Of a stretch of 64,000 nt of DNA, positions 27,863 to 37,451 are shown piece by piece (within the stretch, counting starts at the first letter, position 1; each line of letters begins with the position of its first letter). The stretch comes from Streptomyces sp. TLI_146 (GTDB taxonomy: Bacteria; Actinomycetota; Actinomycetes; Streptomycetales; Streptomycetaceae): positions 6,696,001-6,760,000 of the forward strand of contig NZ_PJMX01000001.1 in assembly GCF_002846415.1 (NCBI RefSeq). The letters run 5' to 3'. The position numbers and the translations under genes were made by a program. The notes beneath the pieces are model-generated. The model did not search any database and was not told the DNA's origin. It was given only the letters and a program-made list of their open reading frames with translations.

Positions 27863-28897
27863 CTACTCCTGTTTCTTGCGCCGGGTTCCGAAGACGATCT
27901 CGTCCCAGCTCGGCACGGCCGCCCGGCGGCCGGGCCGGACGCCGTCCGCCTCGGCCTGGCGGTCCGTGGTGCCGGTGAGGCGATCACGGTGACCGGCCAC
28001 CGAGCGGGGCATCAGGACGTCCGCGTACGCCGCGCCGGCGCCCGCCGACGCCGCCGGTGCGGGCGGCTCCTCGACCTCGGGCTCCGCCTCGGGCTCGCTC
28101 GCCGGGGGCTCCGGCGGAGCGGCGGGCCGCTCGGGCACCACCATGTCGCCCCGGAAGCTCGGCACGGCCTCCAGGAGGCTGGTGAGCGAGTCGCTCTCGT
28201 CCGCCGCCGGTTCCGGGGCGGGCGCGGTGGGGCGCTCCAACTGGCGGTCCAGGGCGCGGTCCAGCGGCCGGTCCCGGGGCAGCCGGGCGATCCTCGGCAC
28301 GAACGGGAAGCTCGGCTCGGGGGTGTCGTCGCTCTCGCCGATCAGCGAACGGGCCTCGTCGTCGACGGCCTGGACGAGCCGGCGCGGCGGGTCGTAGGTC
28401 CAGCTCGCCGCGTGCGGCTCGGTGGCCACCCGGTACACGAGCAGGACTTCCCAGGTGCCGTCGTCGCGGCGCCAGGAGTCCCACTGGACGCTGTCCTTGT
28501 CGGCGCCGCGCAGCAGCAGCCGCTCCTGGACGGCCTCGCCGAGCTGGGGACCGGTGTTCTCGCCGGGGCGCCGCACGGGGGTCTTGCGCGCCCGCTCGGC
28601 CATGAAGGCACGCTCCGCGAGCACCGGGCCCTCGAAGCGCCGGACCCGGTCGACGGGGATCCCGGCGAGCTGGGCGACCTCCTCGGCGGAGGCACCCGCA
28701 CGTATCCGTGCCTGGATGTCGCGAGGCCGGAGGTGGCTCTCGACCTCGATCTCGATCTGCCCGAGCCGGGCGCGGTCGTTGCGCACGGCGGCGCGCAGCC
28801 GCTCATCGATCGGAAGCGTGTACTCCGTGCTGTCCGCAGCCTTGAGCACCAGTCGTGTGCCGTCGTTGGAGACGGCCACGACACGCAGTTCGGGCAT
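27863..28897 (-). CDS. sepH: SepH, FtsZ-regulating cell division protein
   Basis: The 344-residue protein begins MPELRVVAVSNDGTRLVL and has the DUF3071 N-terminal domain (about 1-170). Within it lies a helix-turn-helix-like segment (SAEEVAQLAGIPVDRVRRFEGPVL, about 70-95). A long acidic proline-rich disordered linker and a conserved C-terminal tail (AVPSWDEIVFGTRRKK) follow. SepH binds FtsZ and promotes its assembly during sporulation septation in Streptomyces. ATG 28897 was chosen for GGGAGG 5 bp upstream and the conserved N-terminus. The same type of C-terminal motif is seen in other actinobacterial SepH proteins (from memory). Confidence 0.88.
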   Translation of the reverse strand: MPELRVVAVSNDGTRLVLKAADSTEYTLPIDERLRAAVRNDRARLGQIEIEVESHLRPRDIQARIRAGASAEEVAQLAGIPVDRVRRFEGPVLAERAFMAERARKTPVRRPGENTGPQLGEAVQERLLLRGADKDSVQWDSWRRDDGTWEVLLVYRVATEPHAASWTYDPPRRLVQAVDDEARSLIGESDDTPEPSFPFVPRIARLPRDRPLDRALDRQLERPTAPAPEPAADESDSLTSLLEAVPSFRGDMVVPERPAAPPEPPASEPEAEPEVEEPPAPAASAGAGAAYADVLMPRSVAGHRDRLTGTTDRQAEADGVRPGRRAAVPSWDEIVFGTRRKKQE

Positions 28898-29406
28898 GGG
28901 GACCTCCCGGGTGGTGCCTGCCGACGTCACCTGCGTCGCTGCTTCCGCTAGTCGAGTGTGGCCTGCCCGGGTGCAGCCTGCCACAACCTTGCCGAGTTGC
29001 CCGGCGTGTCGGGCATGGGCCCTGGAACGCCGTTATGGCACGGTTACCTGTTCGCGACGCAGAGTGACCGAAGTGGTCGCTCTGGACAGCAGGCGTCCGT
29101 GCGGTGCCGCGGCGCCGCCGGTTCGAGTGCCGCTTTCGGCCCCCTCCCGCAGAGCCCGGAAACCCGCGAGGGAGACCAGGCCCAGGGCTCGCCACAGTAC
29201 TCCATTCGGGCCACCTGGGTGGACCGCCGCGCCGCCCAAGTTCTCCTGGGGGGCGGGAGTTGAACGCCGTGCGCCCTGCGAATACGCACTTCATACGTGT
29301 CGTGCTTCACAGAATCACCAGAAACGGAACTAATCGCTTCGCCCATAGGTCCCCACTACGTACAAGCTCACGGAGAAGCGTGGAGAAGGGCGAACAGAGG
29401 CTGAAA
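28898..29406. other. Intergenic region between sepH and a membrane-protein gene
   Basis: This 509-bp gap holds no convincing gene. One imperfect inverted repeat (AGAGTGACC-gaagt-GGTCGCTCT, 29061-29083) is visible, and the part from 29280 to 29350 is clearly A+T-richer, probably promoter DNA for the rightward gene. Confidence 0.5.
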
Positions 29407-30213
29407 ATGGGTGACAAGCCGGATACCGGGACGAAGCAGGACGAGAGGCGACTCGACCTGAGTGTGCCCCAGGTCGCGGGCAGCGCGCTCGCGGCCATCG
29501 CGGCCGCCGTGCTCGCCTCCCAACTCGGTGTCTACGGGACGATCGTCGGCGCCGGTGTGGTGAGCGTCGTGGCCACCTGCGGCGGCACGGTCTTCCAGCA
29601 CCTGTTCCGCCGTACCGGGGAACAACTGCGCGACGTCACCGTCCAGTCGCTGCCCAGGGCGCGCCGCGATCCGGGCCGTCCGGCGTACGAGGACGTCCGC
29701 GAGGGCGAGTTCGGCGCGGCCACCGTCCACGGCACGCGGCTGCGCGGCTGGAAGCGGTCCGCGCTCGGCGCCGCCGTCGTCTTCGCGGTCGCGATGGGCG
29801 GCATCACCGCCTACGAACTGGCGTCCGGCGGGGAGCTGGGCGGCGGCAAGGGCGGCACCACCTTCGGTTCGGTCGTGAGCGGCGGCGGGGGCGGCGGCAA
29901 GTCGTCGCAGCGGGACTCGGAGAAGGATTCCGACCCCGGGCGGCGCACCCCGCACACGCCCGGCACGGGCGCCGACGGGGGCACGTCCACCTCGCCGGAC
30001 CCCGGGCAGGGGACCGCTGGAACGCCCGCCACGGGCGGCACTTCGGGCGCGGGCGGCACCACCCCGACGCCCACCCCCACCCCGACCCCCTCGGCCTCCA
30101 CCGGCGGCACCCCGACACCGCCGCCGTCGCCCCCGCCGTCCACCGGCTCGGGCGACACCACCCCGGACACCGGTGCGGGAACGGGGTCCGCGGCGACCCC
30201 GCCCGCGCCTTAG
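29407..30213 (+). CDS. Membrane protein with long disordered Ser/Thr/Pro/Gly tail
   Basis: The 268-residue protein has a cytoplasmic N-terminus, a hydrophobic hairpin at about 22-66 and a second helix at about 118-136. The low-complexity tail of about 130 residues includes a TPTPTPTPTP run. No domain of known function is recognised. A tail of this kind suggests a wall-spanning or surface-exposed stalk. ATG 29407 has only a weak AGAGG; an in-frame GTG at 29380 behind GGAGAAG is an alternative. It converges on the oxidase gene with 4 bp between stops. Confidence 0.65.
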   Translation: MGDKPDTGTKQDERRLDLSVPQVAGSALAAIAAAVLASQLGVYGTIVGAGVVSVVATCGGTVFQHLFRRTGEQLRDVTVQSLPRARRDPGRPAYEDVREGEFGAATVHGTRLRGWKRSALGAAVVFAVAMGGITAYELASGGELGGGKGGTTFGSVVSGGGGGGKSSQRDSEKDSDPGRRTPHTPGTGADGGTSTSPDPGQGTAGTPATGGTSGAGGTTPTPTPTPTPSASTGGTPTPPPSPPPSTGSGDTTPDTGAGTGSAATPPAP

Positions 30214-30217
30214 GAGG

Positions 30218-31528
30218 TCAGTCCCCGAGCACCCGGCGCAGATACGCGTTGCCGAACAGCCGGTCCGGGTCGAGCCGGTCGCGCAGCGCCGTGAACTCGC
30301 CGAAGCGCGGATAGGCCTCGGCGAAGTACTCGGCGTCGCGGGTGTGCACCTTGCCCCAGTGCGGACGGCCCGCGTGCGCGGTCATGATCCGCTCCACGGC
30401 GGTGAAGTACGCCTGGTACGGCGTGCCCTTGTACATGTGCACGGCGATGTACGCGGTGTCGCGCCCCGACGCCGTGGAGAGCGCGATGTCGTCGGCCGGG
30501 GCGGTGCGCACCTCGACCGGGAAGCTCACCCGCAGGTTCGACCGCTCGACCAGCGACCGCACTTCGCGCAGCGCCGCCACTACGGCCTCGCGCGGCACCG
30601 CGTACTCCATCTCCACGAACCGCACCCGACGCGGACTTGTGAAGACCTTGTACGGAATGTCGGTGTACGTACGGGCGGAGAGGGCGCGGCTGGAAACCTT
30701 GGCGATCGCGGGGATCGTCGCGGGGACGGCCCGGCCCAGCGAACAGACGACCTGGAAGAGGCCGTTGGACATGAACTCGTCCTCGATCCAGCCGCTCACC
30801 CGGCCGGGCGGGGCGGCGGGACCGGCGCTGCGGTTGTTGCGCTTGGTGTTGCAGTTGCCGGTGTGCGGGAACCAGTAGAACTCGAAGTGCTCGTTCTCCG
30901 CGTGCAGCGCGTCGAACTCCGAGGTGACCTTGTCGAAGGTCATCGGCTCCTCGCGCGCGGTGAGCAGGAACTCGGGCTCCACGGCGAAGGTGAGGGCCGA
31001 GACGACGCCGAGCGCCCCGAGCCCGATCCGGGCCGCCGCGAAGACCTCGGGGTTCTCCTCGGCCGAGCACTTCAGCAGCGAGCCGTCCGCGGTGATCAGT
31101 TCGAGCGCCGTGATCTGCGCGGCTATCGAGGCCGAGTCGCGGCCGGTGCCGTGGGTGCCGGTGGAGGTGGCCCCGGCGACCGTCTGCTCCATGATGTCGC
31201 CCATGTTGGTGAGCGAGAGGCCCTCGCGCGCGAGGACCGTGTTCAGCCGCTTCAGGGGCGTGCCCGCCTCGACGGTCACGGTCATGGCCGTACGGTCGAT
31301 CTCCCGGATGCCGGTGAGCAGGTCCGGGCGTATGAGCACGCCGTCGGTGGCGGCGGCCGTGGTGAAGGAGTGGCCGGTGCCGACCGCCTTCACCTTCAGG
31401 CCCTCCTCGGCCGCCCGGCGCACGGCGTCGGCCAGTTCGGCCACCGAGGCGGGCGAGACCTCCCGCACCGGCCGGGCCGTCACGTTGCCCGCCCAGTTAC
31501 GCCACGTGCTGCTGCTCGCTCCGCTCAT
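30218..31528 (-). CDS. FAD-linked lactone/alditol oxidase (ALO family)
   Basis: The 436-residue oxidase has the PCMH-type FAD domain with GTGHSF, where His53 is the expected covalent flavin attachment site. HGTG-type contacts follow (STGTHGTGRD), and the C-terminal ALO domain ends with the HWGK active-site motif (RPHWGKVHT). Family members oxidise aldonolactones or sugar alcohols and reduce oxygen. The start ATG overlaps the end of the MFS gene by 32 nt, so the two form an operon; the transporter may export or import the substrate or product. Confidence 0.83.
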   Translation of the reverse strand: MSGASSSTWRNWAGNVTARPVREVSPASVAELADAVRRAAEEGLKVKAVGTGHSFTTAAATDGVLIRPDLLTGIREIDRTAMTVTVEAGTPLKRLNTVLAREGLSLTNMGDIMEQTVAGATSTGTHGTGRDSASIAAQITALELITADGSLLKCSAEENPEVFAAARIGLGALGVVSALTFAVEPEFLLTAREEPMTFDKVTSEFDALHAENEHFEFYWFPHTGNCNTKRNNRSAGPAAPPGRVSGWIEDEFMSNGLFQVVCSLGRAVPATIPAIAKVSSRALSARTYTDIPYKVFTSPRRVRFVEMEYAVPREAVVAALREVRSLVERSNLRVSFPVEVRTAPADDIALSTASGRDTAYIAVHMYKGTPYQAYFTAVERIMTAHAGRPHWGKVHTRDAEYFAEAYPRFGEFTALRDRLDPDRLFGNAYLRRVLGD

Positions 31529-32735
31529 CTGCTCCGAGCCCCTCCCGTTGCGGCGCCGGCCTGCGCAGCCGGCGGTACCCCAGGAACGCCACCGCGGCCG
31601 CGAGCGCTCCCGCCACGACGGGCACCAGATACCCCGAGCGCGCGCCCGCCGCGTCCACCGCCCAGCCGGCGGCCGACGACCCGAGCGCCACACCGACCGC
31701 GAGCCCGGTACTCGTCCAGGTCATGCCCTCGGTGAGCTTGCTGCGCGGTACGTGCTGTTCGACGAGGGCCATGGTGGTCACCATCGTCGGTGCGATGGAC
31801 AGGCCCGCGACAAAGAGCGCCACGGCCAGGAACGGCAGGCTCCCGGCCAGTTGGAGCGGGATCATACTCACCGCCATCGCACACACTCCCACCAGCCACC
31901 TCGTGGCCGGGGCCCCCTTGAGGCGCAGCAGCCCGAACACCGCTCCCGCGAGGCAGGAGCCGAGCGCGTAGACGGCGAGCACCAGGCTGGCCGCCGCCTT
32001 GTGGCCGCGCTCGTCCGCGAAGGCCACCGTGACCACGTCGACCGCGCCGAAGATCGCGCCGGTGGCGACGAAGGTGGCGACGAGGACCTGGAGGCCGGGC
32101 GAGCGCAGCGCGGAGCCGCCGGTGTGGTGCTCGCGCGGGTGCGGCACGGGCTCGGTGGCGCGCTGGGCGGTCAGCCAGAAGACGCCGACGACCAGGAACC
32201 CGGCCGCCATCAGCGGCCCCGCCTCGGCGAACCAGGCGGTGGAGAGTCCGATGGAGAGGATCGGCCCGACGATGAAGCAGAGCTCGTCGACGATCGACTC
32301 CCACGAGTACGCGGCGTGCAGGCTCTGCCCGTCGCCCCGGTACAGCTCGGCCCAGCGGGCCCGGACCATGGAGCCGACGCTCGGCACACAGCCCGCGGCT
32401 CCCGAGAACACGAACAGCGACCAGTCCGGCGCGCCCTGCTGGGCGCAGACGAGCAGCCCGGCCACGGCGGCCACCGCGGCGAGCGTCGCGGGGCGCAGCA
32501 CCCGGCGCTGGCCGTGCCGGTCGACCAGGCGCGAGATGTACGGCCCGAGCACGGCGGCCGACATCGCGAGGGTCGCGGAGAGCGCCCCGGCCAGCCCGTA
32601 GCGGCCGGTGAGCTGGGAGACCATCGTGACGATGCCGATGCCCATCATGGACAGCGGCATCCGGCCGAGCAGCCCGGCCGCGGAGAACCGCTTGGTGCCG
32701 GGGGCGGCGAATATCGCGCGGTACGGACTGGACAT
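31497..32735 (-). CDS. MFS transporter
   Basis: The 412-residue protein has 12 predicted membrane helices and the MFS motif SRLVDRHGQRRVLRPA between helices 2 and 3, with a longer cytoplasmic loop after helix 6. It resembles drug/metabolite exporters of the major facilitator superfamily; the substrate is unknown. GGAG precedes the ATG. It is divergent from the ferrochelatase gene. Confidence 0.8.
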   Translation of the reverse strand: MSSPYRAIFAAPGTKRFSAAGLLGRMPLSMMGIGIVTMVSQLTGRYGLAGALSATLAMSAAVLGPYISRLVDRHGQRRVLRPATLAAVAAVAGLLVCAQQGAPDWSLFVFSGAAGCVPSVGSMVRARWAELYRGDGQSLHAAYSWESIVDELCFIVGPILSIGLSTAWFAEAGPLMAAGFLVVGVFWLTAQRATEPVPHPREHHTGGSALRSPGLQVLVATFVATGAIFGAVDVVTVAFADERGHKAAASLVLAVYALGSCLAGAVFGLLRLKGAPATRWLVGVCAMAVSMIPLQLAGSLPFLAVALFVAGLSIAPTMVTTMALVEQHVPRSKLTEGMTWTSTGLAVGVALGSSAAGWAVDAAGARSGYLVPVVAGALAAAVAFLGYRRLRRPAPQREGLGADERSEQQHVA

Positions 32736-32897
32736 GGGCGCTCCGGCTTCCGGCTCAACCGTGCGGGTGAGGCACTAGGTACTTAAGTTCTAAAGCTTAC
32801 GGTGTTGAACTCTACGGTGGCGAGCGTCCGGGGCGCACGGGGTTTTCCGGGATTCCCGGTGGCCCGGTTGTCAGTGGCGGATGGCAGGATCGATGTC

Positions 32898-34049
32898 ATG
32901 TCCGATCTGCGCGATCAAGCTCCTGGAGCGGCCGGCGACGCGGCTCCGTACGACGCCCTGCTGCTGCTCTCCTTCGGCGGCCCCGAGGGCCCCGACGACG
33001 TGGTCCCGTTCCTGGAGAACGTGACGCGCGGCCGGGGCATCCCCAAGGAGCGGCTCAAGGAGGTGGGGCAGCACTACTTCCTGTTCGGCGGGGTCAGCCC
33101 CATCAACGACCAGAACCGCGCCCTCCTGGACGCGCTGCGCGAGGACTTCGCGCAGAACAGCCTGGACCTCCCGGTCCACTGGGGCAACCGGAACTGGGCG
33201 CCGTACCTGACGGACACCCTGCGCGAGATGGCCCTGGCGGGCCACCGCCGCATCCTCGTGCTCACCACCAGCGCCTACGCGTCGTACTCGGGCTGCCGCC
33301 AGTACCGGGAGAACCTGGCGGACGCGCTGGCCGCCCTTGAGGCGGAGGGCGTCGAGCCGCCGCGCGTGGACAAGCTGCGCCACTACTTCAACCACCCCGG
33401 CTTCGTGCGCCCGATGATCGACGGCGTCCTGGCCTCGCTGAACGACCTCCCCGAGGAGGTCCGCGCCGGCGCCCACCTCGCGTTCACCACGCACTCGATC
33501 CCGGACGCCTCCGCCGACACCTCCGGCCCGGCCGAGGAGCACGGGGAGGGCGGCGCCTATGTGCGCGAGCACCTGGACGTGGCCCGGCTGATCGCCGACG
33601 CGGTGCGCGAGGAGACCGGCGTGGAGCGGCCCTGGGAGCTCGTCTACCAGTCCCGCTCCGGCGCCCCGCACATCCCCTGGCTGGAGCCGGACATCTGCGA
33701 CCACCTGGAGACGCTGCACGGCAAGGGCGTGCCCGCGGTCGTGATGGTGCCCATCGGCTTCGTCTCGGACCACATGGAGGTCCTGTACGACCTGGACACG
33801 GAGGCCACCGCCAAGGCCGCCGAGCTCGGTCTGCCGGTCGTGCGCTCCGCCACGGTCGGCGCGGACCCCCGGTTCGCCGCCGCCGTGCGCGAGCTCGTCC
33901 TGGAGCGGGCGGCCACCGAGCGCGGGGCGAGCGTCGAGCGCTGCGCCCTGGGCGCGCTCGGCCCCTCTCACGACCTCTGCCCGGTCGGCTGCTGCCCGGC
34001 CCGCGCCCCCCGGCCCGCCGCGGCCGGCGCCGACAGCCCGTACGCGTAA
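32898..34049 (+). CDS. hemH: Coproporphyrin III ferrochelatase
   Basis: The 383-residue enzyme inserts iron into the porphyrin ring; in Actinobacteria the substrate is coproporphyrin III (the cpfC pathway). The family blocks [20 protein letters not shown] with the catalytic His, and [16 protein letters not shown] are present. Cysteines at SGCRQY and in the C-terminal [20 protein letters not shown] match the four ligands of the [2Fe-2S] cluster typical of actinobacterial enzymes. ATG 32898 was chosen because family similarity starts within 15 residues and AGGA lies upstream. Confidence 0.92.
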   Translation: MSDLRDQAPGAAGDAAPYDALLLLSFGGPEGPDDVVPFLENVTRGRGIPKERLKEVGQHYFLFGGVSPINDQNRALLDALREDFAQNSLDLPVHWGNRNWAPYLTDTLREMALAGHRRILVLTTSAYASYSGCRQYRENLADALAALEAEGVEPPRVDKLRHYFNHPGFVRPMIDGVLASLNDLPEEVRAGAHLAFTTHSIPDASADTSGPAEEHGEGGAYVREHLDVARLIADAVREETGVERPWELVYQSRSGAPHIPWLEPDICDHLETLHGKGVPAVVMVPIGFVSDHMEVLYDLDTEATAKAAELGLPVVRSATVGADPRFAAAVRELVLERAATERGASVERCALGALGPSHDLCPVGCCPARAPRPAAAGADSPYA

Positions 34050-34058
34050 GGAGCGACG

Positions 34059-34907
34059 ATGACCGACAACGCCGAGAGCGTCGAGAACGGCGGGCACGCC
34101 GAGAACGCCGGGCACGCCGAGAACGCAGAACTGCTCGCGCTCGCCCTGGAGGCCGCCCGCCGGGCCGGGGCGCTGCTGCGGGACGGGCGCCCGGACGACC
34201 TGGGCGTCGCCGCCACCAAGACGAGCTCCATCGACGTCGTCACCGAGATGGACATCGCCGCCGAGAAACTGATCACCGGCTTCCTCTCCGAGCACCGCCC
34301 CGCCGACGGCTTCCTCGGCGAGGAGGGCGCCTCCAGCGAGGGCACCAGCGGCGTCCGCTGGGTCATCGACCCGCTCGACGGCACCGTCAACTACCTGTAC
34401 GGGCTGCCCACTTGGGCCGTCTCCATCGCCGCCGAGCGCGACGGCGTGCGGGTCGCGGGCGTGGTCGAGGCCCCGATGCGCGGCGAGACGTACCACGCGG
34501 TGCTCGGCGGCGGCGCGTTCCTCGGCGAGCGGCGGCTGCGCTGCCGCCCGGCCGCCCCGCTGGAGCAGTCCCTGCTCGGCACCGGCTTCGCCTACGTGCA
34601 GTCGGTCCGCGCCCACCAGGCGTCCGTCGTCCAGCGGCTGATCCCGCGGTTCCGGGACATCCGGCGCGGCGGCTCGGCCGCGATCGACCTGTGCGACGTG
34701 GCGGCCGGGCGGCTCGACGCGTACTACGAGCGCGGGCTCAATCCCTGGGACCTGGCGGCGGGCGACCTCATCGCGCGCGAGGCGGGCGCCCTGACCGGCG
34801 GGCGCGCGGGCGACCCGCCCTCCCGCGAGCTGACGATCGCGGCGACCCCGGAGCTCTTCGGCCCCCTCCAGGCCCTCCTGGAGGAGCACGGCGCCTGGCA
34901 CGACTGA
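34059..34907 (+). CDS. Inositol monophosphatase (SuhB)-family phosphatase
   Basis: The 282-residue enzyme has the metal-binding motifs EEGAS (glutamate site), WVIDPLDGTVNY and NPWDLAAGDLIAREAGG of the IMPase superfamily. The substrate could be inositol phosphate or a related sugar phosphate. The N-terminus carries a short imperfect repeat (GHAENAGHAENA) encoded by tandem 15-nt units. AAGGAG precedes the ATG, 9 bp after the hemH stop, so the two are one operon. Confidence 0.88.
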   Translation: MTDNAESVENGGHAENAGHAENAELLALALEAARRAGALLRDGRPDDLGVAATKTSSIDVVTEMDIAAEKLITGFLSEHRPADGFLGEEGASSEGTSGVRWVIDPLDGTVNYLYGLPTWAVSIAAERDGVRVAGVVEAPMRGETYHAVLGGGAFLGERRLRCRPAAPLEQSLLGTGFAYVQSVRAHQASVVQRLIPRFRDIRRGGSAAIDLCDVAAGRLDAYYERGLNPWDLAAGDLIAREAGALTGGRAGDPPSRELTIAATPELFGPLQALLEEHGAWHD

Positions 34908-34941
34908 GAGCCTGTCTTTGAGCCGCCGGGCCCCGGACAGC

Positions 34942-34980
34942 GGAGACCCCCGGCACCGTCCCGCGGTGCCGGGGGTCTCC
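34942..34980. terminator. Bidirectional terminator after the hemH operon
   Basis: A perfect 16-bp stem (GGAGACCCCCGGCACC and its complement) closes a GTCCCGC loop between convergent genes. Confidence 0.88.
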
Positions 34981-34989
34981 TGCGGCGTG

Positions 34990-35163
34990 TCAGTGTGCCG
35001 CGGCCGCCACCTCGACGCCGTGTTCGGCGGCGAGGCGATGGAGATCGTCGAGCTCGGCCTGCTCGACCTCCGCGAGGAAGTCGTCACCGTTCTCGCGAGC
35101 CAGCGTGAGGTCCGTCTCCGTGGCTTTGATGCGCTGCAGCAGTCCTGCGGTGAATGCGTCCAT
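34990..35163 (-). CDS. Small acidic/helical protein of unknown function
   Basis: The 57-residue protein (MDAFTAGLLQRIKATETDL onward) is predicted to be almost entirely helical, with heptad-like spacing of Leu/Ala and many Glu/Asp. GAGGGGG precedes the ATG by 7 bp. The short conserved proteins of this type in Streptomyces (from memory) have no assigned role. It converges on the phosphatase gene across the terminator. Confidence 0.7.
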   Translation of the reverse strand: MDAFTAGLLQRIKATETDLTLARENGDDFLAEVEQAELDDLHRLAAEHGVEVAAAAH

Positions 35164-35554
35164 GGTGCGCCCCCTCGTCGTGGGTCGGTGGCGGTGGCAC
35201 GGGGGTGTGCCGACGGGGTCACGATCACGGGCAACCTGTACGTGGCATGCCACATACAGGGCGTGATCGCGGGTGTGCAGTCGTCCTCCCCAGACCCGGT
35301 GTACGAGAAACCTCAACTCGCGCGGCAATCCCCGTAATTCCCGGACGGCCCGGGAAGCCGCAGGTCGGGCGGCGGACGGCCGGTGGCACCGTCTTACCGC
35401 CGGTTTATGGCCGTTAGGGGCAGGATGGAAGCACACAGTCACTGCTTCAGTGCCCACAGAACCGCCCGTACGGGCCCAGGAACGCCCGCGCGGGGTCCAC
35501 AGGCGCCCACGGGGCAACACCGGCCCGCCAGGGCTCACAGGAAGGAAATGCGCC
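35164..35554 (+). other. Promoter-bearing gap upstream of cutR
   Basis: This 391-bp gap is between divergent genes. I see no further gene. A CAGGAT box at 35421-35426 could be the -10 element for cutRS, leaving a leader of about 125 nt. Confidence 0.35.
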
Positions 35555-36208
35555 GTGCGCGTACTCGTCGTCGAGGACGAGCAGCTGCTCGCCGATGCGG
35601 TGGCCACCGGACTGCGCCGGGAGGCGATGGCCGTCGACGTCGTGTACGACGGCGCGGCCGCCCTGGAGCGCATCGGGGTCAATGACTACGACGTGGTCGT
35701 GCTCGACCGGGACCTCCCACTGGTGCACGGCGACGACGTCTGCCGCAAGATCGTCGAGCTGGGGATGCCCACCCGGGTCCTGATGCTGACCGCCTCCGGC
35801 GACGTCAGCGACCGGGTGGAGGGCCTGGAGATCGGCGCCGACGACTATCTGCCCAAGCCGTTCGCCTTCAGCGAGCTCACCGCCCGGGTGCGGGCCCTCG
35901 GGCGGCGCACCACGGTGCCGCTGCCGCCCATCCTGGAGCGCGCGGGCATCAAGCTCGACCCCAACCGGCGCGAGATCTTCCGCGACGGCAAGGAGATCCA
36001 GCTGGCCCCGAAGGAGTTCGCGGTCCTGGAGGTGCTGATGCGCAGCGAGGGCGCGGTCGTCTCGGCCGAGCAGCTCCTGGAGAAGGCCTGGGACGAGAAC
36101 ACGGACCCGTTCACCAACGTGGTGCGCGTGACGGTCATGACGCTGCGCCGCAAGCTCGGCGAGCCGCCCGTCATCGTCACGGTGCCCGGCTCGGGATACC
36201 GGATCTGA
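35555..36208 (+). CDS. cutR: CutR response regulator (OmpR family)
   Basis: The 217-residue protein has a receiver with acidic residues E7-D8, phospho-acceptor D51 (VVVLDRDLP) and Lys in YLPKPFAF. An OmpR-type winged helix follows (LAPKEFAVLEVLMRSEGAVVSAEQLLEKAWDEN in outline). GAAGGA lies 8 bp before the GTG start; a nearer ATG (35548) is out of frame. Length and partner match CutR of Streptomyces lividans, first found through a copper-dependent tyrosinase defect and later linked to secretion stress (from memory). Confidence 0.87.
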   Translation: MRVLVVEDEQLLADAVATGLRREAMAVDVVYDGAAALERIGVNDYDVVVLDRDLPLVHGDDVCRKIVELGMPTRVLMLTASGDVSDRVEGLEIGADDYLPKPFAFSELTARVRALGRRTTVPLPPILERAGIKLDPNRREIFRDGKEIQLAPKEFAVLEVLMRSEGAVVSAEQLLEKAWDENTDPFTNVVRVTVMTLRRKLGEPPVIVTVPGSGYRI

Positions 36209-36212
36209 CGCG

Positions 36213-37451
36213 ATGGCCACCACCCCCGCGCCACCCGCGGCGCCACCGAAGCCCACCTGGGACCCCCGGGGAGCAGAGCCCCCGTTCCCCTGGGTGCGCC
36301 CGACCATCCGCATAAGGCTGACCCTGCTCTACGGCGGCATGTTCATGATCGCGGGCATCCTGCTGCTGTCGATCATCTATCTGCTGGCGGCGGCCGCGCT
36401 GCACTCGGGCAACACCCCCTTCAAGATCCTCAGCGGGCAGAACGTGACGGTGGCCAGCGGCAGCTGCCAGATCCCGGCCACGGGCAACGCCCAGGAGTTC
36501 AACGACGCGATCAGCCGGTGCATGGCCCAGCAGCGCCAGCACGCCCTGGACAGCCTGCTGACCCGCTCCCTGATGGCCCTGGTGGGCCTGAGCGTCATCG
36601 CCTTCGCCTTCGGTTACGCGATGGCTGGCCGCGTCCTGTCGCCGCTGGGCCGGATCACCCGCACCGCCCGCCGGGTGGCCGGGACCGACCTGACCCGGCG
36701 GATCGAGCTGGACGGCCCGGACGACGAGCTCAAGGAGCTCGCGGACACCTTCGACGACATGCTGGACCGCCTGGAGCGGGCCTTCACCGCCCAGCAGCGG
36801 TTCGTCGCCAACGCCTCGCACGAGCTGAGGACCCCGCTGGCGATCAACCGCACGCTCCTGGAGGTCCACCTCTCCGATCCCGGGGCGCCCGTGGAGCTCC
36901 ACCAGCTGGGCAAGACGCTGCTCGCCACCAACGAGCGCAGCGAGCAGCTGGTGGAGGGCCTGCTGCTGCTGGCCCGGAGCGAGAACGAGATCGTCGACCG
37001 CAAGCCGGTGGACCTGGCCGAGGTCGCCTCCCGCGCCATCGACCAGGCCCGCGGCGAGGCCCAGGCCAAGGGCGTGGAGATCCGCGGCGAGCGGGCGTAC
37101 GCGGTGGTCCAGGGCAACGGCGTGCTGCTGGAGCGGATCGCCCTGAACCTGGTGCAGAACGCCGTGCGCTACAACGTGCCGCAGGGCGGCTGGGTCTCGG
37201 TGACCACCGAGCTCCAGGACGGCCAGGCGGTCCTGGTGGTCTCGAACACGGGACCGGTGGTTCCCGCGTACGAGATCGACAACCTCTTCGAGCCGTTCCG
37301 GCGGCTGCGGACCGAGCGGACCGGCAGCGACAAGGGCGTCGGGCTCGGCCTGTCCATCGCCCGATCCGTCGCGCGGGCCCACGGAGGCCGTATCATCGCG
37401 GAGCCCCGTGAGGGAGGCGGCCTCGTGATGCGTGTCACCCTGCCTGTCTGA
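36213..37451 (+). CDS. cutS: CutS sensor histidine kinase
   Basis: The 412-residue kinase has membrane helices at about 36-62 and 116-140 bounding an extracytoplasmic loop of about 50 residues with exactly two cysteines, C85 and C103. These are well placed to form a disulfide that reports extracytoplasmic redox or folding state. HAMP, a HisKA domain with His203 (ASHELRTPLA) and HATPase_c (NLVQNAVRYN, GVGLGLSIAR) follow. It starts 4 bp after cutR in the same operon. Confidence 0.88.
   Translation: MATTPAPPAAPPKPTWDPRGAEPPFPWVRPTIRIRLTLLYGGMFMIAGILLLSIIYLLAAAALHSGNTPFKILSGQNVTVASGSCQIPATGNAQEFNDAISRCMAQQRQHALDSLLTRSLMALVGLSVIAFAFGYAMAGRVLSPLGRITRTARRVAGTDLTRRIELDGPDDELKELADTFDDMLDRLERAFTAQQRFVANASHELRTPLAINRTLLEVHLSDPGAPVELHQLGKTLLATNERSEQLVEGLLLLARSENEIVDRKPVDLAEVASRAIDQARGEAQAKGVEIRGERAYAVVQGNGVLLERIALNLVQNAVRYNVPQGGWVSVTTELQDGQAVLVVSNTGPVVPAYEIDNLFEPFRRLRTERTGSDKGVGLGLSIARSVARAHGGRIIAEPREGGGLVMRVTLPV

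Noticed and set aside
29100-29130. GGTTCGAGTGCC resembling a tRNA T-loop
   Set aside because: No acceptor stem, D-arm or anticodon arm can be built around it.
28803-29294. 163-codon minus-strand frame upstream of sepH
   Set aside because: It overlaps the sepH start in another frame, has no RBS and no recognisable domain.
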